A stretch of 64,000 nt of DNA, from assembly GCA_037975125.1 (NCBI GenBank), contig CM075853.1:51342458-51406457 (forward strand), in the 5' to 3' direction. A program made the position numbers and the translations under genes. Source of the stretch: Latrodectus hesperus (taxonomy: Eukaryota; Arthropoda; Arachnida; Araneae; Theridiidae). Below the pieces are notes generated by a model. That model saw only the letters and a list, made by a program, of their open reading frames with translations, was not told where the DNA came from and ran no database searches. Below are positions 30,300-48,200 of the stretch, one piece after another (position 1 is the stretch's first letter; every line of letters starts with the position of its first letter).

Positions 30300-30309
30300 T
30301 AGCAATGTG
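30300..30309. repeat. Right target-site duplication of LINE-A
   Basis: Exact copy of tagcaatgtg at 25,322-25,331, marking the 5' end of the element. Confidence 0.85.
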
Positions 30310-30712
30310 ATATATTTTTCGTTCATGAGTTGGTTTCAATCAATCACTGCAGTCTATGGTTCAATACATGCTACAACAATGTAATTCAATGGATTCTTTT
30401 TGATTTCAAGTAGCATTTCATTCATCATAAAAAGAGTATCCTATTTCAACAATACATTATGTTATGCCTTTTTTCTCTGAGGGTATGTCATTTTCTTTCA
30501 GTTATGCCTTTTTTTCTTTAAATTCCATTCATGCTTTTTGTCATGTATATTTTTATGAAAAGATATTATGTATTTATGCAAGATGCTCCGATACTTAAAC
30601 TACTTCAGAAAGTTGTTTTCATGGTGGGCTAGTTTAAAATTACAATAGTTTATTGTCTTAGTTATTATTTAACGTTATTTTTTTCAAAAATATGTTATTA
30701 TATTACCAATTT
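30310..30712. other. AT-rich non-coding stretch
   Basis: No gene. A short duplicated phrase (gttatgcctttttt) occurs near 30,463 and 30,500. Confidence 0.55.
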
Positions 30713-30860
<148 letters not shown>

Positions 30861-30899
30861 ATAGTGATAAAAGAGATAAACCCAGTTTATTCATATTCA

Positions 30900-31950
30900 A
30901 CAATAATTTACAGTCTTACATGAAACGATTACAGCCTTTCCTCCAGGACACGATTTCCACGAGAGTTTGTATGAGGAACAAAAGTATTTCCTTTTCCATT
31001 ATGCTTACAAAAACATAAATTTTTTCACTGATTTTGGGTGGTTGCAACATCCTGTGATTCAGAGGTCCAACTTTTCTCAGAAGCGTTCTATAGGATTTAA
31101 ACCTGGAATTCGATCAGGCAAGTCTAATCGGTACCAACTTACGCATAACAATCAGTGAAAATTCCAATCACCAAGATGACAACTGCCGTTGTCATCTTGG
31201 AAGTAATAAGGACCCAACACATAAAATTTCCACTGCGTAGTTAGCGCATTATCTTCTAGAATGATAAAGTAAGAATCAGCGTTGAGCCTAGGATAAATTA
31301 TGATCAAGAATCCCGCCCATACCCTACGAGAAATCCTCAAAACGTATTTCTATATCCACCAAACTTTACTGTAGGCACAATGCATTCTACCAAAAGACGT
31401 TCTGAAATAAATAACCAAATCAAGATTCTGCCATCCGAATGGTAAAGCTTGACCCTGGATTCATCACTCAAGGGAACCTGAATCCACTAATATACGGTCA
31501 TATTTCGATGTGCCTTGCACCATCTCGACCAGCGCATAAGATGGAATTAATGATCTTTGACCTATGAGAAGCAGTTTGACCATGAAAACTAAGCAAATGT
31601 GCTTCCTTTCAAATGGTATTTAATTAAACAGTCCTGGGAGCTTCTTGGGCCATCGGTTTAGGATAAACCACCCTAAGCCGATGGCTCAACTAATACAGTA
31701 TTTGGGACATCGGTTTAGGGTGGTTTTTCCAAATCTCTTTGGACAGCGTTTGTCGGTCTGTATTTCTTAGTTTCGTGTGTTTGTTAGATCGAATCCCAAT
31801 CTGATAATCACGACTCATCTTCCACACACACTTCTTAATCACAAACACCACTGTCGATTTGAAAAAGTTTAACTCACTATAACGTCCATTAAGGATTGGC
31901 CGTTCTATGTGATACTCAACAATAATAATTAAACTATTTATTCACAGATT
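30900..31950 (-). pseudogene. Tc1-A: decayed Tc1-like transposase
   Basis: Minus-strand remnant of a cut-and-paste transposase of the Tc1/mariner superfamily. In protein order: a region near 31,770 with KHTKLRNTDRQTL, resembling the N-terminal DNA-binding part; a degraded catalytic-core start near 31,440-31,460 where SDES can still be read in a shifted frame; an open segment 31,340-31,152 with RLNADSY and YYFQDDN (second catalytic Asp block); and LDLPDRIPGLNPIER near 31,080-31,130, matching the final DLNPIE block. Many stops and frameshifts separate these pieces, including a TGA right after NPIERF. No convincing terminal inverted repeats were found, so the ends are approximate. It differs clearly from Tc1-B at 51-57 kb and so belongs to another lineage. 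Confidence 0.8.
31645..31728. repeat. Local inverted/direct triplication inside Tc1-A
   Basis: Three related segments: ttgggccatcggtttagg (31,645-31,662), an inverted version aaccaccctaagccgatgg (31,666-31,684) and a third direct copy gggacatcggtttagggtgg (31,704-31,723). The inverted and third copies match at about 22 of 25 positions. Confidence 0.8.
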
Positions 31951-32052
31951 TTATCAAATATTTCAATAATAAAAGTTCCGCAAATACAAATATAAATTCC
32001 TTAAATAAACTGTTTGTATTTAAAAACAATTATAAAATTTACATAAAATTGC

Positions 32053-34397
<2,345 letters not shown>

Positions 34398-34751
34398 ATG
34401 AAATTTAAATTTAATTTTAATATAAATTTTTCAACGATTTATTATTGTAATATTTGTACCAATCATAGCAATCACAATATATATAATGTACATCAGCGTA
34501 TTACTTATTTCACATCCACTTTATATGGAAATTTTGGAGCTTTATTTAAATGTGTACACGAATCAAAAGTGCTTCGAAATTATTTTACATATTTTGTAAA
34601 ATATCTAGAGAAATATTTTAGGAATTCTGAATTTAGGAAAAAAGAATTTTTTTGGCTTTTATATTTCCCAGTAAAAAATGTTGTGCTATTGAATTTGAAT
34701 AACCAACAGCAACATAGTAAGATACCCCATATTGTGAATATTTCAAAATGA
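34398..34751 (+). CDS. Unassigned 117-codon ORF, probably not a gene
   Basis: It begins ATG AAA and stays open for 117 codons in AT-rich DNA. The product is rich in F, N, Y, I and K (it starts MKFKFNFNINF), the composition expected from random AT-rich sequence. No signal peptide, membrane pattern or known motif is visible, and splice sites and neighbouring genes are absent. Such a length is only mildly surprising by chance in a window this size. Confidence 0.15.
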   Translation: MKFKFNFNINFSTIYYCNICTNHSNHNIYNVHQRITYFTSTLYGNFGALFKCVHESKVLRNYFTYFVKYLEKYFRNSEFRKKEFFWLLYFPVKNVVLLNLNNQQQHSKIPHIVNISK

Positions 34752-35256
34752 TTTTCAGCGAAAATATTTACTGTCTTCATTTTAAAATTAAAAATCTATT
34801 CATATGTTAAAAAGATTTAATAAGATAATTATTTGCAATCAACAGAATAACGCAACTTTTAATCAACAAATTGATCATTATTAAATATGCCATCCAAATA
34901 CTAACAATATTGTGCGCATCATTTATTTTATTACCTGACAATGTAGGAATCATAAAGTTTCTTTCACAAATTGTATTTATTGACATGTGAGGAGTAGGAT
35001 AATTAATAACGATTACATAAATGTTTGTACATATATGTATGTATACATATGTTATCAAAAATCCAAATTATATAAGAGAGTGATTGAAATTTCCATGTAC
35101 ATTTTTAAATAAAATATTAATACCTGACCCTTCTCAATTTTTCATATTTCATCAAACGCTTTTAGTTTTTATCATTTTATTTTCATTTCTTCGCCTGCAT
35201 TTATTACTATTTTTCAAAAAATATTTAACTTTTAAAATTTTATTTTAAGTTTTGAG
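34752..35256. other. AT-rich non-coding stretch
   Basis: Nothing recognised. The minus-strand frame at 35,058-34,807 has no motif. Confidence 0.5.
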
Positions 35257-35294
35257 TAGACAGAAATTATGTTTTTTAACATAATTTCTGTCTA
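35257..35294. repeat. Perfect 17-bp hairpin, 4-nt loop
   Basis: tagacagaaattatgtt (35,257-35,273), loop tttt, then aacataatttctgtcta (35,278-35,294), a perfect reverse complement. Weaker A/U pairing could extend the stem outward on both sides. It could be a chance inverted repeat, a short fold-back element or, less likely, a small-RNA precursor. Confidence 0.85.
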
Positions 35295-35654
35295 ATAAAA
35301 TTTGTTAAATTAAAACTTTTACGGCTTTTTTAATAATTAGGCTGTAGCATAAATTATGGCAATAAATCGCTCCAATTTACATTATAAATAATTCATGGGA
35401 AGAAATTATAATTATAAATGTTATAGAAAAGCATTGTTGTAGAAAATTTACATTCAAACTAAAAATTTTTTGGTTTTACTTTTTGCATGTATTTGTTATT
35501 TGCATTAATGTTTTAAATTTTTTTTCACTTTATAATCTATAGAATCATTACTAAGCTGTTTCATTTATTTCATTTGTCACTCAATGAAACATTTTTGCAT
35601 TCAAAAGCTAATCTGACTAGATTATACAGTTTAAAGTGGTTTCTGAATAACTAC

Positions 35655-35745
35655 ATATCTAAGGTGGGATACGAATCCAAGTACTGTTTAACCGAAGACT
35701 CTAGCGTTAACCTTTTAGCGACCAACTCTGCCCATAGTTGAATGT
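35655..35745 (-). mobile_element. tRNA-derived SINE fragment
   Basis: On the minus strand an A-box-like segment (tggtcgctaaaaggttaac, 35,724-35,706) is followed by a good B box (ggattcgtatcc, 35,678-35,667). Spacing and surrounding GC fit the tRNA-related head of a SINE. The cloverleaf is not intact, so it is not a working tRNA gene. The wording of the head is close to that of the 43.4-kb copy (ggttaac after the A box in both), suggesting a shared family. Confidence 0.65.
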
Positions 35746-36449
35746 TGATTTTTATCGGTAAATTTCTGGAAAAATAGAAAACTTTAAATTATTTCTCACA
35801 GTTTCAAGAGACATTTCATGCAATTCTAGCTGAAAATATTCAATGACATTTATGCAATTTTAAATTATTTTCCTTAAAATATTTTTTGAAATACAGTGAA
35901 TTTTAACACACAATGTACTTTTATATCTGCTACATAAATATATGTTTCTCATCCCAATAAAGTATGTAAGTCATGCCAAAATATTTATGCAAAATTGCAT
36001 AACTATTTCCTCATGATTACCATAGACAAATTGATTATAATAAATAATCCTTACTATAGACAAAACAAATATGCCTCATTTAACTATTATCCATACAATA
36101 GAAATTTAATTTTCATGGAAAATACGCAAATGTTATCAGAAAAAATAAGAAAATCCTTAGTTCATGTAATTATATGCATTAATAAATTTTCTTACAATAG
36201 GCAAATACATATTAAATCTAAGAACTTTAATCTCCTTGCCTTTTAAAGCAAACATTTTCCCCTTAAATTCTGTATAAAAATACTTAAAATTTTCAACAAC
36301 TCCACTTTAATAATTTAAATCGAATCCAATCATTACCTTTAAAATTTATTAAGAACACAATGAAGGTGAAGAAGTGTCATAAATTATTCTATTCTATTAT
36401 AGATAAAAATAAGACTCTTCAAGTCGAATCTATATATCGCATTATTTGT
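35746..36449. other. AT-rich non-coding stretch
   Basis: No gene. The 83-codon frame at 35,995-36,246 is low-complexity and motif-free. Confidence 0.5.
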
Positions 36450-36680
36450 TTCTTGCATATTAAATAAAAAATGATGCGCGTGCAGATAAGGGCCATTTCT
36501 CTCTTTGGCTTCATAGGAAATGTAAGTAAGTAAATGGGAAATAAGAACACACGCGCCTAACTTGCAGGCAAGCAGAGAGAGAAACTCAGCTCTCGTCTCC
36601 AGATGTTTAAATATTCAGTAGCTTCGCCATCTCGTACCGTCTCCAGTCCCAAGGTAATAAGCTTTAACTTCAATGCAAAC
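36450..36680 (+). other. Higher-GC island with splice-donor-like sites; possible 5' exon or promoter
   Basis: The interval is clearly richer in GC and CpG than its flanks. A 16-codon frame from ATG at 36,474 (MRVQIRAISL...) runs straight into a consensus donor (GGAAAT|GTAAGTAAG, GT at 36,522). A second piece preceded by cttgcag contains ATG TTT AAA... and stays open into CCCAAG|GTAATA (GT at 36,654). A GA run (cagagagagaaa, from 36,572) could bind GAGA-type factors. Together this could be the 5' end of a host gene on the plus strand. Splice-like strings also occur by chance, so this remains a guess. Confidence 0.25.
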
Positions 36681-37537
36681 ACAAAGCTTGTTCTCAATCA
36701 AAGTAAGAGATGGAGCAACAGTAAAAAAAAATTCCCTTTAACTTTTGTAGTTTAGATCTTTCTTTTCTTCTTTTACAGCGGAATGAGTCTAAAACTTGTT
36801 TCTCAGTCTCATTTAGAATTCGTAATAGAAAAAAAGTATTGAAAATTCCTATAATATGTTTAATAATTTGCGGCATTGCGTTTGTATATTTGTCTTTAAT
36901 TGCCTGGATAAGTAAAGCCTTTAAAATTTATTTACATTTTAAAAATTGTATATAAATTATATTATGTAGAAAGGATATTTTTTGAATATTTATAGTTAAT
37001 TACAAAAAAAGAATTTCTTGCCATTTTAATTTTATTTATTTCAAAATAATAATTTCAAAGTATCTTCAAATATGCGCAAATTTGAGGCAGTTTTCATATT
37101 TACTTTAAACAATGCTTTGGCGTTTTTATGTTGCACATAGTATTTATATTTATTCACATTATCTCCATTTTTTTATTAACATTTAAAATTAGGCTACCGA
37201 AGTTAATTTTTTATGTAATTTTTAATTAAAAAACAATTACATCATTTTAGAATTTTTGTGATCATATGAACTTGACGAAAATTTATTCATTATTTACTGA
37301 ATTTTTAAATACTTATACTAAATAAACAGCATTTCCTAAATAACACAAAATTTTTTCATTATAAAAAAGAGGTTTTGATTAAAAATAATCTAACATATAT
37401 AAATATATATATATACATATATTATATCTTAGTAATACTATTCTAGCTGCTTATGCGCTAAATGTGTTGCTAAGCTTAAATATTTATATATTCTTGTGCT
37501 TTTCAGTTCTATATCTAACTTTGCATTTTATATTTAC
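36681..37537. other. AT-rich non-coding stretch
   Basis: Nothing recognisable. A short TA run lies near 37,400. Confidence 0.5.
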
Positions 37538-42079
<4,542 letters not shown>

Positions 42080-42600
42080 AACGAGAAACAACCGTTAACT
42101 AAACGCCAAACTTCCATTTATTCAAATTAACCTTGGCTGTCTTCTTGGAATCATTGGATGGTGGAACGCCTTTCAGCTTTATCGCCCAATTCTCTCCAGA
42201 TGTAAGAAGAAGAAGAAAAAAGAATTAAGCGCATCATCGGTTATCCATTCAACCGACCCAATCCTTTTTTGCTTTCCTCTTTTTTATGAGAAGCATTTTG
42301 GGGACAAACTCTAGAGACCGTGATAAATGCGTCGTCTTCTTTTCTTTTAATGGTAGAGGCGGACAATAGATCAAAACAATAGAGGAGGAACTTTGTTTTT
42401 AAGTGTTTTTCCTTTCCTCCGCAGGGGCTCGTTTCAGCACACCTACGCGTGTTAACAGAAAATCTCCGGATTGAGCTGCTATTACGTGATCTACGGGTTC
42501 GATGATCGGAGGAAATAATCGGAAGCGGGAATGGTATCGATGTGGACTTTAGAGATGAGAACTGCTTTGGTGGCGAAACCACTCTATTGAACAGCTGAGT
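42080..42600. other. Higher-GC island, possible exon or conserved element
   Basis: The most prominent GC rise in the window that is not explained by a transposon. On the minus strand a 113-codon frame (42,582-42,241) is open; its product is S/R/K-rich and has no known motif. On the plus strand a strong pyrimidine tract ending in ctccgcag (AG at 42,423-42,424) looks like a splice acceptor. The frame behind it (GLVSAHLRVL...) runs 26 codons to a TGA and then stays open again. No transposon motif or tRNA box is seen. It may be a host exon or untranslated region, or a conserved regulatory element. Confidence 0.3.
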
Positions 42601-43101
42601 TTAATTCAATGAAGTTGAATCCATGAAAACCACATCTTGTTATTGACAGACGTGTCTAAATTAAAGTCTTACTTAAATATTGAACATGTGACGCTTTAAA
42701 AAATTTCTCTATCCTGTAATTGCATTTCACTCTGTTTTACTTATTTGTGGCAGAATTTATTTTTAAAAATTTGAAATCTAAACCATCTTATATAAAATTT
42801 CCTTTCAATTATTTGATGAGTTAGAGTCAGTAATACTATATAAAATACATTTGAACTCATTTAATTTCGTGCTTAATTAAGTTAATAATATTTCTTAATT
42901 GATATAAATAGAATTAGGAAATTTATTGCATGTTACAGCCGAAACAATATTAATTATTTGATTTATAAAAATATTTGTACAGAATACACAAGTTTTTAAC
43001 ATAACTATAAAAAATTATACTTTCAGCAAGTTATCTGCAAGGATATGTCTTTAATAAGAATCTTATTAAGCATTTTGAACAATTAATAGAATAAAAACAG
43101 G
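42601..43101. other. AT-rich non-coding stretch
   Basis: Nothing recognised. Confidence 0.5.
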
Positions 43102-43427
<326 letters not shown>

Positions 43428-43430
43428 ATA

Positions 43431-43680
43431 TTGTCGCCCGTTGGTAGAGTGGTTAACGTCCCTAACTTTGAAGCAGTATGTCCCGGGTTTGAATCCTGGT
43501 TCAAGCGCGTGGATGTTCATTTCTCTCTCTATGTGTGTCTTCCTTTATCCCTTCACTTTCGAGGTGAAAAGACAGACAGAGTGGGTACCCCACTGTATAG
43601 GATGCCATCACACTAGCTCCTTATAGTGCTGAATGTCTATATCCTAAGTGCAGCTGGGTATTAGAAAAAATAATAGAAAA
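43431..43680 (+). mobile_element. tRNA-derived SINE, best-preserved copy
   Basis: The head has an A box (tggtagagtggt, 43,442-43,453) and a near-consensus B box (ggtttgaatcc, 43,486-43,496) about 32 bases apart, the internal pol III promoter of a tRNA. It is followed by a tRNA-unrelated body of about 170 bp, much richer in GC than host DNA, and an A-rich end (gaaaaaataatagaaaa). Acceptor-stem pairing fails, so this is a SINE head and not a tRNA gene. It directly abuts the (TG)n tract on its 5' side. I did not find a clear target duplication. Confidence 0.7.
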
Positions 43681-44806
43681 CTTACAAGTTATTTCTGCAC
43701 ACACCAAAGGGACAAAATTATTGGCTTGTCTTGTGCTAATGTAATCAACAATCTCTAAGGTCTAACTTCTATTTCTAACAACTTTGCTCTCTGTTTAATA
43801 TATATAGTTTTCTAAAAAATACATTTTTTGATAAAAGTAACAACATTTTAAAACAAATAGTTTATTCTTATTATAATTAAAAATATTCTCTTTACTGAAT
43901 TTAAATTGATATAATTTTAATACAAATAAGCATCGGAAAGAAACGTGATAGATTATACTTTACTAGACATAAATTATTTTTGAAAACATCAATTTTTTTA
44001 TTTTTAGCAAATTTACAACATTTAAATACCTATAAAAAAGTCGTAAAATATCTTTGTTTTACATAAATACGCTCTAAGATAAATCATTTGGAATAACTTT
44101 TTATCGTTTCCGAATTGCAAATTCCTTATTAGAATAAGAATTAATCTCTAGTTCTGAAAATGAGCTTCATAAATATGCATTATGCTAAGAAGTTAAGTTT
44201 TCGAAAAGTTTTTCACAAAAAGATTTTTAAGCATGAGGTTTCTAACAGCTTAATTAATTCTTAACCAAATTATTAAAATTTTGGAAATAATTATTCGTGT
44301 TATTACAAATACCCAGTTATTTGTGATATTAATATATAGCTTTGATTATCAAAAATAACAAATGACTTAGTACATTTTTTTATAAATTTATAGAAATTTT
44401 ATTCAATACTTCGTGAATATATAAATTTATTTATTCGATAAAGCATATCATTTCTCTTAGAAATTTCCATAATTCAACAGAGTTTTAATTTTTGCTTATT
44501 TGCGTTTGTATTTTATTTATTTCGTATTAATTTATTTACTTTCTTTAATTTACTAAGCATTGAAATTTGTAAGACATTTTCTATATAGGTGTATATATTT
44601 TAAAACTATAAGTCTGCTGTGAACACTTTGTGATTCCTTGATGACTAACACCAATGAATAAGAAACCAAAACAAAGAAAAATTGAATCATTTAAGCACCA
44701 TTTTCCATTGATTTTTAATCATATTTCCAATAGCTTGAAAATTACTGTTTCTAGAAATCAATACTGATCTGAAAAGAAAAAAATCTGTAAGAGTTAGGCT
44801 TATGGT
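43681..44806. other. AT-rich non-coding stretch
   Basis: No gene recognised. Confidence 0.5.
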
Positions 44807-45253
44807 ATGCATCCGTCCTCAAGATATTTTTTCAAGAAGCCTTTACCAAACATTTCCATGTTAACAGATAATATTTCAATAATTGTTCTACTGGGATGTT
44901 TTGCTTTAGCTAATGTGTTTAAAAGTATTATTTTGGGAAAAAATTTAGTATCTAGTTTGTTAAAAATATTCATAAAAAAGCTATTTTTATGCATTCTCAC
45001 TATATGCTTTCTTCCTTTTGGATTGCATTTTCTTTCTCAATATAACATTGAATGGAAATTTTTGTTTACATGCTCAATGCTCTTTCTGTATAACAATAAT
45101 GTATCAGTTACTCCTTCTTATTATAATCACATACTCTCATTACCCATCAAGGGAATTAAGAAATGTTTTTTTCGGTGTATTTTGTTTATAGAACAATTCT
45201 CGAACTATATAGTTCTGTGTTTATTTGAATGGCTGATCGCTTACACAGAATGA
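44807..45253 (+). CDS. Unassigned 148-codon ORF, hydrophobic product
   Basis: The longest open frame not explained by a transposon or microsatellite. From ATG at 44,807 it encodes 148 residues with three or four hydrophobic stretches (about residues 23-40, 51-77, 84-95 and 119-146) that could be membrane segments, separated by K-rich stretches. I recognise no family; chemoreceptor signatures are not visible. In DNA this AT-rich, with about 8% stops per codon, a frame this long is unlikely but not impossible by chance. The opposite strand is also open for 66 codons (45,000-44,800). T-rich DNA tends to encode hydrophobic residues, so the apparent membrane segments may mean little. It could be an exon, a transposon remnant or chance. 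Confidence 0.25.
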   Translation: MHPSSRYFFKKPLPNISMLTDNISIIVLLGCFALANVFKSIILGKNLVSSLLKIFIKKLFLCILTICFLPFGLHFLSQYNIEWKFLFTCSMLFLYNNNVSVTPSYYNHILSLPIKGIKKCFFRCILFIEQFSNYIVLCLFEWLIAYTE

Positions 45254-48200
45254 TAATGAAGCGATGTAATCATTATGGAAGCTAAAATTACCAAGTTTAA
45301 GTTTCTCAAATCATCGTAAATTAAACGTAAATACAATGCAAATCATTTTTCTAAGAATGTAAAATGAAATGCTAAGACAATTATTATGCATATATTAAAG
45401 CAATTATTATTTAAGAAATTGCAAAAGCAAAAACTGTTTTACTCATAATAAACTATTAATAATCTGCATAATTTTGATGTAAATGCTTTTTATATTACTT
45501 ATTTAAATAATATTATTATTTAGTTTTTATTCGTTTGTATAGTTTTCAATATAAGTCTTTTCAGAACTTTTATTTTAAATCACATTCATTTTCAATATAA
45601 GTTTTAAATTGATACCACAATAGTATTGATTTAAAATCCAAACTATCAACTGAAAGCTTTGTAGTTCATAAATAAAAGAATTTTAAACATTTTTTTCACA
45701 TAGATTTTCTTCTTAAGATCATGCCTTATTAGTTAAAGAATTGAGTTGAATGTGATTGTACAGGATCAATATAAATTAAAAGAATTGTTTTTTGTTTTAA
45801 AGATTATGAATTTAGCCTAGAATTGCAAAGTTTAAAATAAATGGAAAACATAATGGCTACAAATCACAAAAGTGGGTGACCTTCAATATAAAATTTTAAT
45901 CTGCAGAAAAATTCCATTTTTATATTTTTCATTTGAAATACATTTATCTCATTTCCTCTTAAATATTAAAATAATTAATTTAAGTAAAGATAGGAATATT
46001 ATCTAAATTTTCGTAAAATTAATATTAGATTACATAGTTTCTTTTAAAATATTTTTCTCTATTAAATTATCTTAAAGAGGTATATGAAATGTGACATTGT
46101 GCATGTGAAATATAATTAAAGCCTAAATATAATGGTTTTCTTTACCTAATAGTTGAACAATCCCAAATAAAGATTTTCATGAATTTGTCAGTGATAAAGA
46201 CATATTTTATCAAAATTGTTTTCTTATCTTATCCACTTCAATCTTTGAAATAATTCTTTAAATATAGATGTTAGATCTCATTTGACGTTATTGGCTAAAT
46301 TCAAAAACAATTCCAAAAGAAAATTACATCTACTGAATATTTTCTTTTTTCTTGCATTGCACACTGACAAAAATTCTTCAGTGAAAGAAACACAATTTCC
46401 ACCTTTACTTTCTAGAAATCATGTATTTTCTCAAACTAAAACTAGTAAAGAGCATAGAAAAGTAAATGATATGTGAAAAAATCTATTTGTTCTTCTTAAA
46501 ATCCCACTTTCACATTTTTTATCATTTCGTACACAGAGCAAACATTTTTTTTTTTATTTTTCGTTTTCATTTATTTCTTTTTACTTTTCGCGAAACATAG
46601 TGTTTTCTAAAACACTAAAATTCTCCTAAACTTAAAAATTCCTCTTTATTTTCTAAAATCGAGATAGCAATAACATTTTTTCGTGTCCTTTTTTGGGAAA
46701 GCTAACCACACGTGTCCCAGACCATTATTTAACAGGAAAAGCTACTTTCTAGTGGAACGTGGAAACAAGAAGGTTAATTGGGAGAGAGGAAATGGCAACA
46801 GCACGATTTTTCGTTATCTGATTTTTAAACATAAATAAATAATAAAAAGTAAAACTAACGAAAATATTCAACCTACAAAAATAGATTCGGGAGAAATCTG
46901 TTATTTTAGTATGTTTGCTTGTTTTGCAGAAATAAAAATAGCCTATTGATAAATGCTATGTATTGAAACAGTAATGATAGGTTGGAGTGTTAAATATTCC
47001 ATAAAATTTTGCAGTTACACGCGTTGTGGCGAAGATATATTCCAAAATATATTTTAAAATGAAACTAATTAGAGTTTATGAACAAATTGAAGATTTAAAA
47101 TATAAACATTTGAAAAACTAACTTTTATTAATCGTAGCAAAATTAATATAAATATAAAAATAATATTTCAAAATTCTTATTAAATATTTTTTAATTGATA
47201 ATAGTCTTGGCATAATTTTAAATTTTGTAAAGTAAGTAATTTTAAATTTTTAAAGTAAAGTAAGTGGCTATTTTTTATTTACTCTAATTTTAGAATTTAT
47301 TCATTTTTTAACTACGATAATTTTAGCAGAAAATGTATTTTTGGTTATTGGCTTTTCTATTCTATAATTTTTTTGATTAATATTGTTGGATCTATAAGAA
47401 TTTAACAAATGATAACTTTGTAGTATTTTAAAAAATGAAATGTGATATGAGAATTAGAATTTAATTTCGAAATTTTTTGCACTAAAATATTCTACCACTC
47501 TAATAATTTATGAATGTATGATGTTGCAAATGAAATATTTAAAAATAGGAAGTGTGTTCTAGGAAAGGTAATCCACCCTTTCCAGAATACATTCCTATTT
47601 CCCTAATTTAATAAATTCAGCAATCTATATTATTTAAGGTAGCAAAGGTAAATAGTTTATGTATGTTATGAATTGTTGTACTATTATTAATTCATGTTAT
47701 GTAAATTAATTTTATTATATTTTAATTGAGTTACAAAAGCGTGAACTTTGTTTGCCTTATCTTCCCCAAAATTTTGATTAATCATTTAATATATGAATAC
47801 TATTACATAATTAATTAAATAATATTAAATTAAATATTTTAAATGGATAAAAAAAATTTTGTCATAATTTAATTAATAACTTTTTATCATTTAATGTATG
47901 CTTATCCAAATCTTTGTTTTGAAAAGAAATGCATTTTGAATTAAGAATTATAAATGCTTAAGAAGAAATTTAATATGCAAATGGTCCTTTCTGAGAAAAG
48001 ATCAGAGTTTTCTACCATTCTTTAATATGAACATTTTATTTAAATGTTATGGAATTCAATGGATATTTTATGACACTATCATACTTCAAGGAGTAAATTC
48101 TATTCCAATTGCAATTTTGTAATTTTAAGTAGGAAATTTTGAAATACTTTCAGAGCTTTTGTACAAAAAAAGATATTTTTAAATTCTAACAATAATGAAA

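Noticed and set aside
30893..31932. Direct repeats (tcaacaataat) as the target duplication of Tc1-A
   Set aside because: Tc1-like elements duplicate TA only. The repeats are imperfect in their flanks and no inverted ends lie next to them.
43432..43508. A functional tRNA gene
   Set aside because: A and B boxes are good, but the acceptor ends do not pair, no proper anticodon arm can be drawn, and a non-tRNA body and A-rich tail follow. This fits a SINE.
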